From: Pseudomonas lini
GTDB taxonomy: Bacteria; Pseudomonadota; Gammaproteobacteria; Pseudomonadales; Pseudomonadaceae
Length of the DNA: 64,000 nucleotides
Assembly: GCF_001042905.1 (NCBI RefSeq)
Contig: NZ_JYLB01000008.1
Coordinates: 62,001-126,000, forward strand
Reading direction: 5' to 3'
Shown here: one piece after another, positions 26,508 to 34,720 of the stretch
How the letters are laid out: each line of letters starts with the position of its first letter
Numbering within the stretch: the stretch's first letter is position 1
Notes under the pieces: generated by a model
Databases searched by the model: none
What the model was told of the DNA's origin: nothing
Seen by the model: only the letters and a program-made list of their open reading frames with translations
Position numbers and translations under genes: made by a program

Positions 26508-26825
26508 ATGGGTGATCGGTTTGTCTGGCGATCAGGCTTCATACAAGTGTTCCTACAAGATGCTTCGCTGTAGCAGGTAAGAAACATCCTCCTCAAGATA
26601 AAGACATTTCTAATTATTTATTCAGCCAAGGAAACTTCTCTCGATTACGCGAGTAGTTCCCTACGCACTTCTCGGACCCATGCCTTCCAATTCCACTGTA
26701 ACGTAAAGCAATAACTTATCCATCCATGGACGAGCACTCTCTACTGCAACAAGTCGGAGCATCTTCCGAAACCTATATCCATTGATCACTTAGAAACCCT
26801 GAACAGCAAATTCAAAGGATTGAAT

Positions 26826-28626
26826 ATGCAGAAACCACCATTGATTCTTGATGCAACACATATTACTGCAAAAGCCCCAGATAACTGGGACCCCTTTAAG
26901 GACACCACGCAGGGCTATTCATTTAGCGGTATGTTCGGGCCGGCAGGGGCCAACCATAAAACCCGCGAAATAATGTACAACACTCAGATCGCCCTTGAAC
27001 AAGAGTTCGGCGCAAAGTCCACATTATTACCACAATCAATTGAGACCGAACTGGCCGCAACACGGCTGGAAGGCCCAACGCATCCTCTACCGCCGGCGGC
27101 GGCATTGGTTCGCGGCTATCCAGCTTCTCAATCAGCAACAGGTCAACGTGCTCAACTGGCTGGCTGTTGTACAAGCCGAAGATCAGGCGCGAATCGCAGC
27201 GGAGCAGGAAGCCCGACGGATCGCCGCCGAGTTGGCACGGATCAACGAGCAAGCTGAGACCCTTGCTCGAGAGCAGGCACGTCTTGCGGTGCTGGCTGAG
27301 GCCCAACGACTGGCTACTGAACAAGCACTCATTGTCGCCGAAGCCGCCGCGCGACAAGTGGCTGCCGAACAAGCACAGCTTGCAGCACTGGCCGAGGCTC
27401 AACGCCAGGCAGAATTGCTTCGTGTTGAAGCTAAACGGCAGGAGCACGAGAAACAGCAGGCGGCTTTAGCAGCCCTGCGTGGATATCCCGCTCTGGGAGC
27501 GACAGCCTCTTCCAGCCCGGTATTTTCCTTCGCCTCGACCGCCGTCATCCTCGCGCCCGAAACATCGGCCGCGATACTCAGCACGCTGCGTTCAGCATTG
27601 CAGGTGGTAACTGCGGCAGGCGCCGCGACACTGGGTTCTGTACTGATCGGTTTCGCCGCTCTGCTGACACCTTCGCGCCTGGGAAACGGCGAACGCTTTA
27701 CGATGAGCGTACCGCTCGCGGAACTGACGTCAGAAAGCCCACAGTCACTGCGAGTGATCGCGGACCGACAAGGAACACTGGATCTACCAGTCGGGATTGG
27801 CTACAGACCCATCGGCTCACGCGCAGAGGTGTTTGTCGTCACGACCGACGGGTTCGACATTCGCTCTAGCGTGCCGGTGTTGCACGCCACTTACGACTTA
27901 CTCAACGATGTCTATGAGACAGTCCTCCCCGACTCACCAACCGACTTCCTGACCTGGACCCCCGCCATCACGCCGGGGAACAGTTCAACCGAACAACCGA
28001 TTGTTCAAACTGAAACTCCTGCATACACCGGCGCCCCGATTATTCCGATTGAAGGGCGACTGGACCTGAATCCAATCCTGGTGCAGGGCTGGGACAGGTT
28101 CATCATTGTGTTTCCCGATGATTCAGGAATTGCGCCGCTTTATGTCGTGTTTAGCAGTCCTTACGCGGGGGCGAATGTTAAAGGTAAATACAGCGGGCGT
28201 TTGTTTAACCCAGAGCAGGCCGGAGGTCCAATACTTGATCTGGATTGGCGCACAGCGGTCATCACTCAAGCTGGAATTGATGCGGTGAAATTACATATCA
28301 CACGTCTCGACCAATCGGACGCCAACGACATAATGGTTCGACGCCTAGAAAAAATTCTGAGCCAACACGGGAAAATAACTGACACAGATTTACGCTACTA
28401 CACTCATGAGATACGAGAACTAGAGCGTTACAGGGCGTTCGGCTATAGCGACACCGCATCTCCTTCCGACGAGTCTCAAATATGGAACGATGCACATACG
28501 GCTACTCTTGAGGACTACAAGCTAGGAAGCGAATTGACAATTTTGTATAGCGAAGAAGCAATCAGCGCAATGAATGCACAAGACCAAAGAGAGTACGAAA
28601 AAGACATGAGGAGTTTCGAACAATGA
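26826..28626 (+). pseudogene. S-type pyocin-like bacteriocin, frameshifted near the N-terminus
   Basis: Frame one starts at ATG 26826 (AAAGGA before it) and encodes MQKPPLILDATHITAKAPDN to about ALVR at 27113. Coherent coding then continues one frame on, from AIQLLNQQQVNVLNW at about 27115 to the stop at 28626. An extra base in GCGG near 27111-27116 would explain the shift. The second part has an Ala/Glu/Gln-rich coiled coil (27170-27480), a hydrophobic segment (about 27550-27680), a pyocin-S domain (to WDRFIIVFPDDSGIAPLYVV) and a C-terminal domain with KGKYSGRLFNPEQAGGP, YTHEIRELERYR and HTATLEDYKL, like colicin-type DNase/tRNase domains. If real, the shift inactivates the gene. Otherwise it is a sequence error in an intact bacteriocin. 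Confidence 0.72.
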
Positions 28627-28880
28627 GCCCTATCGAACAAATCATCAAAAACGAATCGGTAGAAGATGTCGTTTCGTATTTCGCGCTTTTCAGGTCTGCC
28701 CAAGCGGTCGACAGAATGTATGGGCGACACCGCCAAGAGATAATTTTAAATGGTGAACTGGTAAAAACTTACAACTCGCTCTTCAGCGATGGCGTACTGG
28801 CAAGCGATGAAAATGGAAAAACCGTAAAGGGACCGAACTGGAAAACCCCTCAGTTTATTACCGAAAATAAATATTCTTAA
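28623..28880 (+). CDS. Probable bacteriocin immunity protein
   Basis: 85 residues, starting MSPIEQIIKNESVEDVVSYF. The ATG overlaps the toxin stop codon (ATGA), the arrangement expected for a cytotoxin-immunity pair. It is small and without a signal peptide, which fits a cytoplasmic inhibitor of a nuclease domain. I do not recognise the family from sequence alone. It appears intact although the toxin gene is frameshifted, so it could still protect the cell from related bacteriocins. Confidence 0.65.
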   Translation: MSPIEQIIKNESVEDVVSYFALFRSAQAVDRMYGRHRQEIILNGELVKTYNSLFSDGVLASDENGKTVKGPNWKTPQFITENKYS

Positions 28881-28890
28881 CAAGCAATTC

Positions 28891-28916
28891 GGCCACCAAG
28901 GTTCAGCTTGGTGGCC
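28891..28916. terminator. Hairpin between the immunity gene and the SDR gene
   Basis: GGCCACCAAG-GTTCAG-CTTGGTGGCC is a perfect 10-base stem between two convergent genes. No T tract follows on either strand, so termination is possible but not sure. Confidence 0.5.
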
Positions 28917-28924
28917 TGCTCCAC

Positions 28925-29836
28925 TTAAACCGAATACCTCTGCAAATTCCCCATCATTTCCTTCAACGCCTCAATATTATCCTTCGGGTGCGCCGCCCCC
29001 TCAAAATCACAAATCTGCTCCCAATGCGCCGCCACATCTTCCGGCGAAAACCCCACCCGCGGATCGAACCCGGCGCCCAGGCTGCGCTCCCAGCGCACCT
29101 TGCCCATCCAGCCGCCACCCACTTCGAATAACCCCGAAGTTTCCTGGCAATGCTCACTGGCCAGGTACACCACCAGCGGGCTGACCAGTTCCGGTTTGAG
29201 TTGTTCGAACACTTGTGGCGGGATCAGGCCTTCGGTCATGCGGGTGCCGCCGGTCGGGGCGATGGCGTTGACCAGGATATTGTTCTTGCGGCCTTCGATA
29301 GCCAGCGTGCGGGTCAGGCCATAGAGGCCGAGTTTGGCCATGCCGTAGTTGGACTGACCGAAGTTGCCGTAGATGCCCGAAGTCGACGCGGTGAAGATCA
29401 CGCGGCCGTAGCTTTGCTCACGCATGTGCGGCCAAGCGGCACGGGTGACCTTGTAGGCGCCCTCGACGTGGACGCGGTAAACCAGGTCCCAGTCGCTGTC
29501 GTCCATTTTGTGAAAGGTCTTGTCCCGCAGGATGCCGGCGTTGTTCACCACGACATCGACACGGCCGAATGTGTCGAGTGCATGCTGGACGATTTTGTCA
29601 CCGTCGGTGACGGAATCGTGGTTGGCCTCGGCGGTGCCGCCCGCTTCGCGAATTTCCGCCACCACGCGGTCCGCTGCTGAAGCATTGGCGCCGTCACCTT
29701 GAGCCGAGCCGCCAAGATCATTGACCAGCACTTTGGCGCCCTGCTTTGCGAACAGCAGCGCGTGCGCCCGGCCCAGACCGCCGCCCGCACCAGTGACGAT
29801 CACGACTTTATCTTCGAAGCGCACAGACTCATTCAT
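28925..29836 (-). CDS. SDR-family (3R)-hydroxyacyl-CoA dehydrogenase-like protein
   Basis: 303 residues. It is a short-chain dehydrogenase with the TGAGGGLG nucleotide motif, NNAGILRD, the serine near ASTSG and the YGMAK active-site pair. The layout and the long C-terminal tail resemble the dehydrogenase part of HSD17B4/MFE-2, which oxidises (3R)-hydroxyacyl-CoA in beta-oxidation. Start at MNESVRFEDKVV (29836); the nine-residue longer start at 29863 is not needed. It is the last gene of a three-gene run with an alpha/beta hydrolase and a class II aldolase. Substrate unknown. Confidence 0.82.
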   Translation of the reverse strand: MNESVRFEDKVVIVTGAGGGLGRAHALLFAKQGAKVLVNDLGGSAQGDGANASAADRVVAEIREAGGTAEANHDSVTDGDKIVQHALDTFGRVDVVVNNAGILRDKTFHKMDDSDWDLVYRVHVEGAYKVTRAAWPHMREQSYGRVIFTASTSGIYGNFGQSNYGMAKLGLYGLTRTLAIEGRKNNILVNAIAPTGGTRMTEGLIPPQVFEQLKPELVSPLVVYLASEHCQETSGLFEVGGGWMGKVRWERSLGAGFDPRVGFSPEDVAAHWEQICDFEGAAHPKDNIEALKEMMGNLQRYSV

Positions 29837-29946
29837 GGGGAATTCCAGCAGGCCAGGGGACAATGAGTCCCAGTGTCAGGCACAAGGCGGCTGGTCACAA
29901 TAAACTCGGAGGAAGCTGAATGGTGCGCAATAAGGCAGCGGGATAA

Positions 29947-30849
29947 TCAGGAGCAGGCCACCTTGCGCGGTGGTGAAACCAGCCGGTCGCGAAATTCCAG
30001 ATAGTGCTTGAGCACCTGCGCCGGCGCTTCGATCTGCGGGTAATGGCCGATCTCAGGCAGCAGGACGGTGTCCGGGGCGGGGATAAGTTGCCGATAGCGC
30101 GCCACCATGTGCCCGCCGGAAACCGGATCGACCTCGCCATCGATGACCCGCAACGGCACCTCTCCCCGCTGCATGGCGCTGACCCAACGTTCACGCTGGA
30201 CTCGGCGCTGCGGGATATAACTGATCAATTTGTGCATGATCCGTTGCCCGTGATTACTGTCGACCAGGCTCCAGAAATCATCCAGTTCACTTTCCGTGGG
30301 CCGGGTCTGCGGACCGAAGATCTGCTGGAAACTCTTTACCAGCGCATCACGGGAAAAAGCTCGCCCGATCATCCAGCCGAAGGGGCTGAGCAGGAGTTTT
30401 TGCATCAACACCGGGCGATGGGTTTCGGGAAACAGCCCGCCATTGAGGAAGACGCAACTGGCAATATCAGCGCGCGTTTCATAGTGCCGGGCCAACAACT
30501 CCTGAGCCACGCTGTCGCCATAATCATGTGCCAACACGTGAACGGGTTGCTCAACGTTCAGATGCGCCAACAAGGCCTGTTGCAGATCAGCCTGTTCCAG
30601 CAGGCTGTAGTCATGATTCACCGGTTTGGCCGAGTCGCCGAAGCCGAGCATGTCGCAGGCAATCACCCGATAGCGCTGCGCCAGCGGCTGCCACAGGTAA
30701 TGCCAGTCCCAACTGGCCGTCGGAAATCCATGGATCAGCAACAGCGGTTCGCCCTGCCCCGCGGCCCAATAGCGGATGGTCTGACCGCGAAATACGAACG
30801 TCTGGCTGCGCTTGCGCCAGACACACAGAGGAATCTCGGCGAGGGCCAT
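29947..30849 (-). CDS. Alpha/beta hydrolase with aspartate nucleophile (epoxide hydrolase/dehalogenase-like)
   Basis: 300 residues. The oxyanion segment LLIHGFPTASWDW and the elbow AHDYGDSVAQ place an aspartate at the nucleophile position (about residue 109), as in epoxide hydrolases and haloalkane dehalogenases rather than esterases. The acid may be in DGEVDPVSGG and the histidine in EIGHYPQIEAP. The ATG touches the stop of the class II aldolase gene upstream (TAAATG), so the two are coupled. There is no signal peptide. The substrate is not known; MEST-like proteins share this pattern. Confidence 0.8.
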   Translation of the reverse strand: MALAEIPLCVWRKRSQTFVFRGQTIRYWAAGQGEPLLLIHGFPTASWDWHYLWQPLAQRYRVIACDMLGFGDSAKPVNHDYSLLEQADLQQALLAHLNVEQPVHVLAHDYGDSVAQELLARHYETRADIASCVFLNGGLFPETHRPVLMQKLLLSPFGWMIGRAFSRDALVKSFQQIFGPQTRPTESELDDFWSLVDSNHGQRIMHKLISYIPQRRVQRERWVSAMQRGEVPLRVIDGEVDPVSGGHMVARYRQLIPAPDTVLLPEIGHYPQIEAPAQVLKHYLEFRDRLVSPPRKVACS

Positions 30850-31632
30850 TTAGAGTTTATAACCCGGGTCTTGTTTATCGAGTTTGCGCAGCAGCGCCGG
30901 CCAGGCCAGTGCGCCGCCCATCCCTTGAGCACTTTTGGTGACACCGGCGATCATCGCCTTGGCGCCCGCCAGAATCTGCGGCTCGATGGCGATCAGCTCC
31001 GCGCCACCGTTCTGTGCCAGCACCTGAATCTCGCAGGCGCGCTGAAAGGTAAACATCATCAGGAACGTGTCGGCGATGGTGCCGCCACAGGTCAGCAGAC
31101 CGTGGTTGTGCAGCATCAGGAAATTGTTTTCGCCAAGGTCGGCTTGCAGTCGCGCCTTCTCCTCATGGTTCAGCGCAACACCTTCATAGGCGTGATAAGC
31201 CAGGCTGGAAAGGACGAACAAGGACTGCTGACTGATCGGCAAGATCCCCTGCTTCTGCGCCGATACCGCCACCCCCGCCGCGGTGTGGGTGTGCAGCACA
31301 CATGCAACGTCATGACGGACTTCATGCACGGCGCTGTGGATGGTGTAACCCGCCGGGTTGATCTCGTAAGGGCTGTCCATCAACTTGTTGCCGGCCTGAT
31401 CGACCTTGACCAGGCTCGACGCAGTCATTTCATGGAACATCAGGCCGAATGGGTTGATCAGGAAGTCTTCAGTGCCCGGCACCTTGGCGGAAATATGCGT
31501 GAAAATCAGGTCGTCCCAGCCGTGCAAGGCGACCAAACGATAACAGGCAGCCAGATCGACGCGGGTCTGCCATTCGGCGGCACTGACTTTGTCTTTGATG
31601 CTGTGTGGCGATTGAACGGGGGCTACGCTCAC
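30850..31632 (-). CDS. Class II aldolase/adducin family protein
   Basis: 260 residues. The class II aldolase fold is indicated by DLIFTHISAKVPG, the zinc-binding histidines in VLHTHTAAGVAVS, and MLHNHGLLTCGG. Members are zinc-dependent aldolases, epimerases or decarboxylases, and adducin-type relatives without a known reaction. It starts with GTG at 31632 behind AAGGGAA. It is first of a three-gene operon with the alpha/beta hydrolase and SDR. The reaction is not predictable from sequence. Confidence 0.82.
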   Translation of the reverse strand: MSVAPVQSPHSIKDKVSAAEWQTRVDLAACYRLVALHGWDDLIFTHISAKVPGTEDFLINPFGLMFHEMTASSLVKVDQAGNKLMDSPYEINPAGYTIHSAVHEVRHDVACVLHTHTAAGVAVSAQKQGILPISQQSLFVLSSLAYHAYEGVALNHEEKARLQADLGENNFLMLHNHGLLTCGGTIADTFLMMFTFQRACEIQVLAQNGGAELIAIEPQILAGAKAMIAGVTKSAQGMGGALAWPALLRKLDKQDPGYKL

Positions 31633-31820
31633 GGCAAGAATTCCCTTTTTTATTTTTCTGGGTTTTTATTGTTTTTTGCTGCGTTACAGCAGTCTAGTCA
31701 GCCCCCGGGCTTCGTGTAGTTGCATTGGCAGCCAGCTTGATGGCCGAGCGAGTCAGTGCACGGGTGAGTCTGGATCCATGTCAAAGCGCTGCCGCCAATA
31801 AAGGCTAAGCCACGCAAACC

Positions 31821-31848
31821 TGTGGGAGCGAGCCTGCTCGCTCCCACA
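31821..31848. repeat. Short REP hairpin at the flavodoxin 3' end
   Basis: TGTGGGAGCGAG-CCTG-CTCGCTCCCACA is a perfect 12-base stem of the GTGGGAGC family, two bases beyond the flavodoxin stop. The element is compressed to one hairpin compared with the other REPINs of the window. Confidence 0.75.
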
Positions 31849-31850
31849 AG

Positions 31851-32306
31851 TCAGCCACGCAAAACGCTGACCAGTTCCGCCAGCCAAGGCTCGGCGTCGG
31901 TTTCCGGCGTCACGGTTTCACTGGCGTCCAGGCGCAGCATCGGCAGGATTTCACGCACGCCCAGTTCGCCGAACAATTCACGCATTTGCTCACCGCCACC
32001 GCAGAACGTATCGCCATAACTCGAGTCGCCCAATCCGAGCACAGCACCCGGCAAACCACGCCAGGCGGCGGGCAATTGATCGCGAATCGCCGAATACAGC
32101 GGCTGCAGATTGTCCGGCAACTCGCCCATGCCGGTGGTTGAGGTCACCGCCAGAAACGCTTCGGGACCAAACGCCTGAACATCGGCGAGTGTCGCGCGGG
32201 GGTTGTGCCAGGTTTCAAAACCGGCGGCGTTCAAAATGCTTGCTGCGTGACGGGCGACTTCTTCAGCCGTGCCGTACACCGAGCCGGAAAGGATGGCGAC
32301 TTTCAT
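31851..32306 (-). CDS. Flavodoxin-like protein (MioC family)
   Basis: 151 residues. It has the flavodoxin FMN fold with the phosphate loop SGSVYGTAEEVA (about residues 8-19), TSTTGMGELPDN and GLGDSSYGDTFCGGG. This matches short-chain MioC/flavodoxin proteins that pass single electrons, for example to biotin synthase or reductases. ATG 32306 is taken; the preceding in-frame TTG would add one residue. The gene stands alone, divergent from the LOV gene. Confidence 0.82.
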   Translation of the reverse strand: MKVAILSGSVYGTAEEVARHAASILNAAGFETWHNPRATLADVQAFGPEAFLAVTSTTGMGELPDNLQPLYSAIRDQLPAAWRGLPGAVLGLGDSSYGDTFCGGGEQMRELFGELGVREILPMLRLDASETVTPETDAEPWLAELVSVLRG

Positions 32307-32378
32307 CAATCTGATCCTGAATCTAAATAAAAGTAGGAGATATTAACAGCACCGCCCTCATTGATCTTTTAGAATGCA

Positions 32379-32396
32379 GCGTATCAATCAATACGC
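32379..32396. promoter_or_regulatory. Dyad upstream of the LOV gene
   Basis: GCGTAT-CAATCA-ATACGC is a perfect 6-base inverted repeat, 14 bases before the LOV start codon and between it and the flavodoxin gene. It resembles the ATGTAT/ATACAT dyad before the LitR-like gene in core GTAT/ATAC. Confidence 0.4.
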
Positions 32397-32409
32397 AAAG
32401 GACTCTGCG

Positions 32410-32886
32410 ATGATCAATGCCTCACTGCTGCAAATGGTGATTGACGCCTCCAATGACGGCATCGTGATTGCCGAAAAGGAAGGCGAACAGGACAACATCC
32501 TGATTTACGTAAACCCGGCATTCGAGCGCCTGACGGGTTATACCAGCGAAGAAATCCTCTATCAGGATTGCCGTTTTTTGCAGGCAGGAGACAGGGATCA
32601 GCCAGCCCTCGCCTTGATTCGGCAGGCATTGGGCAGTGGTGGTTCCTGCCGGGAAATCCTCAGAAATTACCGCAAGGACGGCACCCCGTTCTGGAACGAA
32701 CTGTCGCTTTCCACGGTAAAAAACCCGCACGACGGACAGACCTATTTTGTCGGGGTGCAGAAAGACGTCACGGCTCAGGTCAAGGCGCAGCAGCGAGTCG
32801 CGCAGCTGGAGGCGCAATTGGCCGAGGCACAGGCAGAAATTCTCGCCCTCAAAACGACGAACGGCTCAAACCAATCTGCGAATTAG
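32410..32886 (+). CDS. Short LOV blue-light photoreceptor
   Basis: 158 residues. A PAS/LOV domain fills residues 1-120 with short flanking helices. The photoactive cysteine is residue 54 in YQDCRFLQAG, the motif of flavin-binding LOV domains, and NYRKDGTPFWNELSLS and GVQKDVTAQV are further LOV blocks. It closely resembles PpSB1-LOV of P. putida. Blue light would form a cysteinyl-FMN adduct. There is no output domain, so it must act by binding a partner; a LitR/CarH-like regulator lies one gene downstream. ATG 32410 gives the family N-terminus MINASLLQ. Confidence 0.9.
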   Translation: MINASLLQMVIDASNDGIVIAEKEGEQDNILIYVNPAFERLTGYTSEEILYQDCRFLQAGDRDQPALALIRQALGSGGSCREILRNYRKDGTPFWNELSLSTVKNPHDGQTYFVGVQKDVTAQVKAQQRVAQLEAQLAEAQAEILALKTTNGSNQSAN

Positions 32887-32940
32887 TGGTCATTTACTAC
32901 AATCACCGATGACTTTGTAATTATTTCTTTCGAGCAAATC

Positions 32941-33546
32941 ATGCAGCGCGACGCACTCCTGACGCAGGATGAGCTGGATTTTATCCAGAACATGCAACAC
33001 AACCCGCAACTCAATGTGCGAGATGCGACGTCGAGCCTGCTCGTCAACGGTGGTTCGCAGATTCGTGACCTGCTCACACGCCTGGCCGCTCATGAACAAG
33101 TCACCATCCAGGCCAATTTCGAAAACCAGCAAATGACCTTCCCGCTGCACTTGGTGGAAGATGAATTTCACGCAATGCATCTACGCCTCGGCGTCCCCAG
33201 CATCTATGAAGACGGGCCGATGATTCGGCCATGGCGCCTGGCACTCGAAGAGCCCGTGGCGCTGGAAAATGCCAAGGGGCAACCCGGCACGATGTGGGTG
33301 CACGAAATATCGTTCAAAGGGGTATTGCTGGAGGTTCGCAACAAGACCAAGGCGCCAAAGCACTTCGCGTTGTGGTTCAGCCCGTCAGGTTATGAGCGGA
33401 TTGCGTTGCGCGGCACCTTCGAGCGTGAAACCGAACAGGGTTTCTATGCCTATGAATTGAGCCAGAGCGACACGGACGAAACCGAACGCCTGCGTCAGTA
33501 CATCCTTCAGCAACATCGGCTGACCCATCCTGCACTGCATATCTGA
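32941..33546 (+). CDS. Conserved protein, PilZ/YcgR-like, in the LOV-LitR interval
   Basis: 201 residues, no signal peptide or membrane segment. The N-terminal half (LTQDELDFIQNMQ, then IRDLLTRLAAHEQVTIQANF) has an alpha-beta pattern like the YcgR N-domain. The C-terminal half contains VHEISFKGVLLEV, reminiscent of the PilZ DxSxxG strand but without a clear RxxxR c-di-GMP motif. I would call it a degenerate PilZ-like protein, function unknown. It runs on the same strand as the LOV gene 54 bases after it, and its stop is 3 bases from the convergent LitR-like gene. Confidence 0.5.
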   Translation: MQRDALLTQDELDFIQNMQHNPQLNVRDATSSLLVNGGSQIRDLLTRLAAHEQVTIQANFENQQMTFPLHLVEDEFHAMHLRLGVPSIYEDGPMIRPWRLALEEPVALENAKGQPGTMWVHEISFKGVLLEVRNKTKAPKHFALWFSPSGYERIALRGTFERETEQGFYAYELSQSDTDETERLRQYILQQHRLTHPALHI

Positions 33547-33549
33547 ATC

Positions 33550-34527
33550 TCAGGTATCCAGGTTTCCCGCCAGGAACTGTTTCAGACGCTGGCGCATCAA
33601 CACCCCCTCGTTTCCCAGACAACCGATCGATGATCCGGCCAGGCTCTCCTGTGCCAGGTCCGATGCATCCCCGGCCAGCAACACCTGACAATCCAGGCTC
33701 ATGGCCAAGCGTTTCAAACGTCGAGGCAATTCACCGGCCGGCGCGTGACTGGAAACCAGCACCAATGCTTGGGGCTTGATCTTCTCACAGATCAGGATCA
33801 ACTCGTCGAAGGGCTGACCGATCGCCAACAACTGAATAGCCGAATCGACACTGCTCAGATACAGCGCAGTGAGCAGCACATCGAGTTCACGACATTGGTC
33901 GGCCAAGGCGCAGACAATCACTCGTCGCGGTTGCATGACACGTACCAGCAGCAGGCGTTGCAACACTCGAGAACGCAGAAAACCATCCAGGAAAAGCCAC
34001 TCGCTGGTCTGACCGAACCCTTCATGGCGTTGGAGTAGTAGCTTCCAGACCGGAATCAGAATGTCCTGAAACACCACCGTCAGCGGGTAACTGGAAAAAA
34101 TCTGACCGTAGACGTGTTCCAGTTGAACCTCGTCAAAAGCGCTCACCGCCGCCTTGACCTGCTGCTGCCATTGGCCGTAGTCGGTCTGAACGAGTTCGTT
34201 GGGAATGACCTGCGCCAGCACCTCGAATGGCTCGGTCTTGGCCAGTATCTTGCCGACCTTGCTGACCGCGACGCCACGTTCGATCCAGCCAAGGATGCTG
34301 CGAACACGCTCGATATCGGTCATCGAATACAAACGGTGCCCGCTTTCGGTGCGCGTGGGTTGTATCAAACCGTACCGCCGCTCCCATGCGCGTAGCGTGA
34401 CCGGGTTGACCCCTGTCAGACGCGCGACCTCACGAATCGGAAACAGCTCTTCTCGCATCAACGAGGTATTGGGGAGCAAGCCAGGAGCAAAGTCAGTCAG
34501 CACAGCCATTTTGGGATTTACGTCCAT
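33550..34527 (-). CDS. LitR/CarH-like MerR-family regulator without cobalamin ligands (class II LitR)
   Basis: 325 residues. A MerR helix-turn-helix (about residues 28-95, PIREVARLTGVNPVTLRAWE) is followed by a CarH-like four-helix bundle and Rossmann-type domain. The cobalamin residues of true CarH/LitR are missing: the W-x9-EH site reads SEWLFLDGF, and the ExHxxG histidine site reads DQCRELD. This fits class II LitR of Pseudomonas, reported in P. putida to work with a short LOV protein. It is convergent with the gene after LOV and divergent from the monooxygenase-like gene, with a dyad over its start. A later start at 34458 is also possible. Confidence 0.82.
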   Translation of the reverse strand: MDVNPKMAVLTDFAPGLLPNTSLMREELFPIREVARLTGVNPVTLRAWERRYGLIQPTRTESGHRLYSMTDIERVRSILGWIERGVAVSKVGKILAKTEPFEVLAQVIPNELVQTDYGQWQQQVKAAVSAFDEVQLEHVYGQIFSSYPLTVVFQDILIPVWKLLLQRHEGFGQTSEWLFLDGFLRSRVLQRLLLVRVMQPRRVIVCALADQCRELDVLLTALYLSSVDSAIQLLAIGQPFDELILICEKIKPQALVLVSSHAPAGELPRRLKRLAMSLDCQVLLAGDASDLAQESLAGSSIGCLGNEGVLMRQRLKQFLAGNLDT

Positions 34528-34546
34528 GTATAAAATCTCGATACAT
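34526..34546. promoter_or_regulatory. Probable operator between the LitR-like gene and the monooxygenase-like gene
   Basis: ATGTAT-N9-ATACAT is a perfect 6-base inverted repeat of 21 bases in total, overlapping the first codon of the LitR-like gene if its 34527 start is used. MerR-family dyads are commonly of this size. The position suits autoregulation and control of the divergent gene. Confidence 0.6.
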
Positions 34547-34720
34547 TTAACGCTCCTACCCCTCTAGCATTCAAGACGTTGATATACGACGAAGGTCGCT
34601 GACGCTATCGTCAGAATCAGGAATAATCCTTGCCTGTCCCGAGACGCAGCCCATCACCCCGGCGCTGTGTCTGGCGAAGCTCTTACCCGGAGCGACGCGT
34701 TAGTAATATGGAGATACACA

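Larger units (their letters stand above)
26017..26825. other. 809-base intergenic region: dyad, possible small-RNA locus and terminator
   Basis: I see no credible gene. Position 26087-26107 is GAGGTA-N9-TACCTC, a possible operator about 70 bases before the DUF1302 start. From about 26300 to 26507 several dyads (GCTTTCA/TGAAAGC; CGACGGGG/CCCCGTTG) lead to a strong terminator at 26480-26507, which suggests a small RNA on the + strand or a lost gene. 26510-26825 is AT-richer than its neighbours and contains the start region of the pyocin gene. Confidence 0.45.

Noticed and set aside
26995..28626. An independent full-length bacteriocin starting at 26995
   Set aside because: The first residues (MNKSSAQSPHYYHNQLRPNW) are out of frame with the credible N-terminal coding and look random; the gene more likely starts at 26826 with a frameshift.
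17561..28880. Genomic island bounded by attachment sites
   Set aside because: The region is accessory-like, with AT-rich stretches, but I found no tRNA gene, integrase or direct-repeat ends.
28891..28916. Confident Rho-independent terminator
   Set aside because: The stem is perfect but there is no T tract on either side, so it is kept only as a possible terminator.
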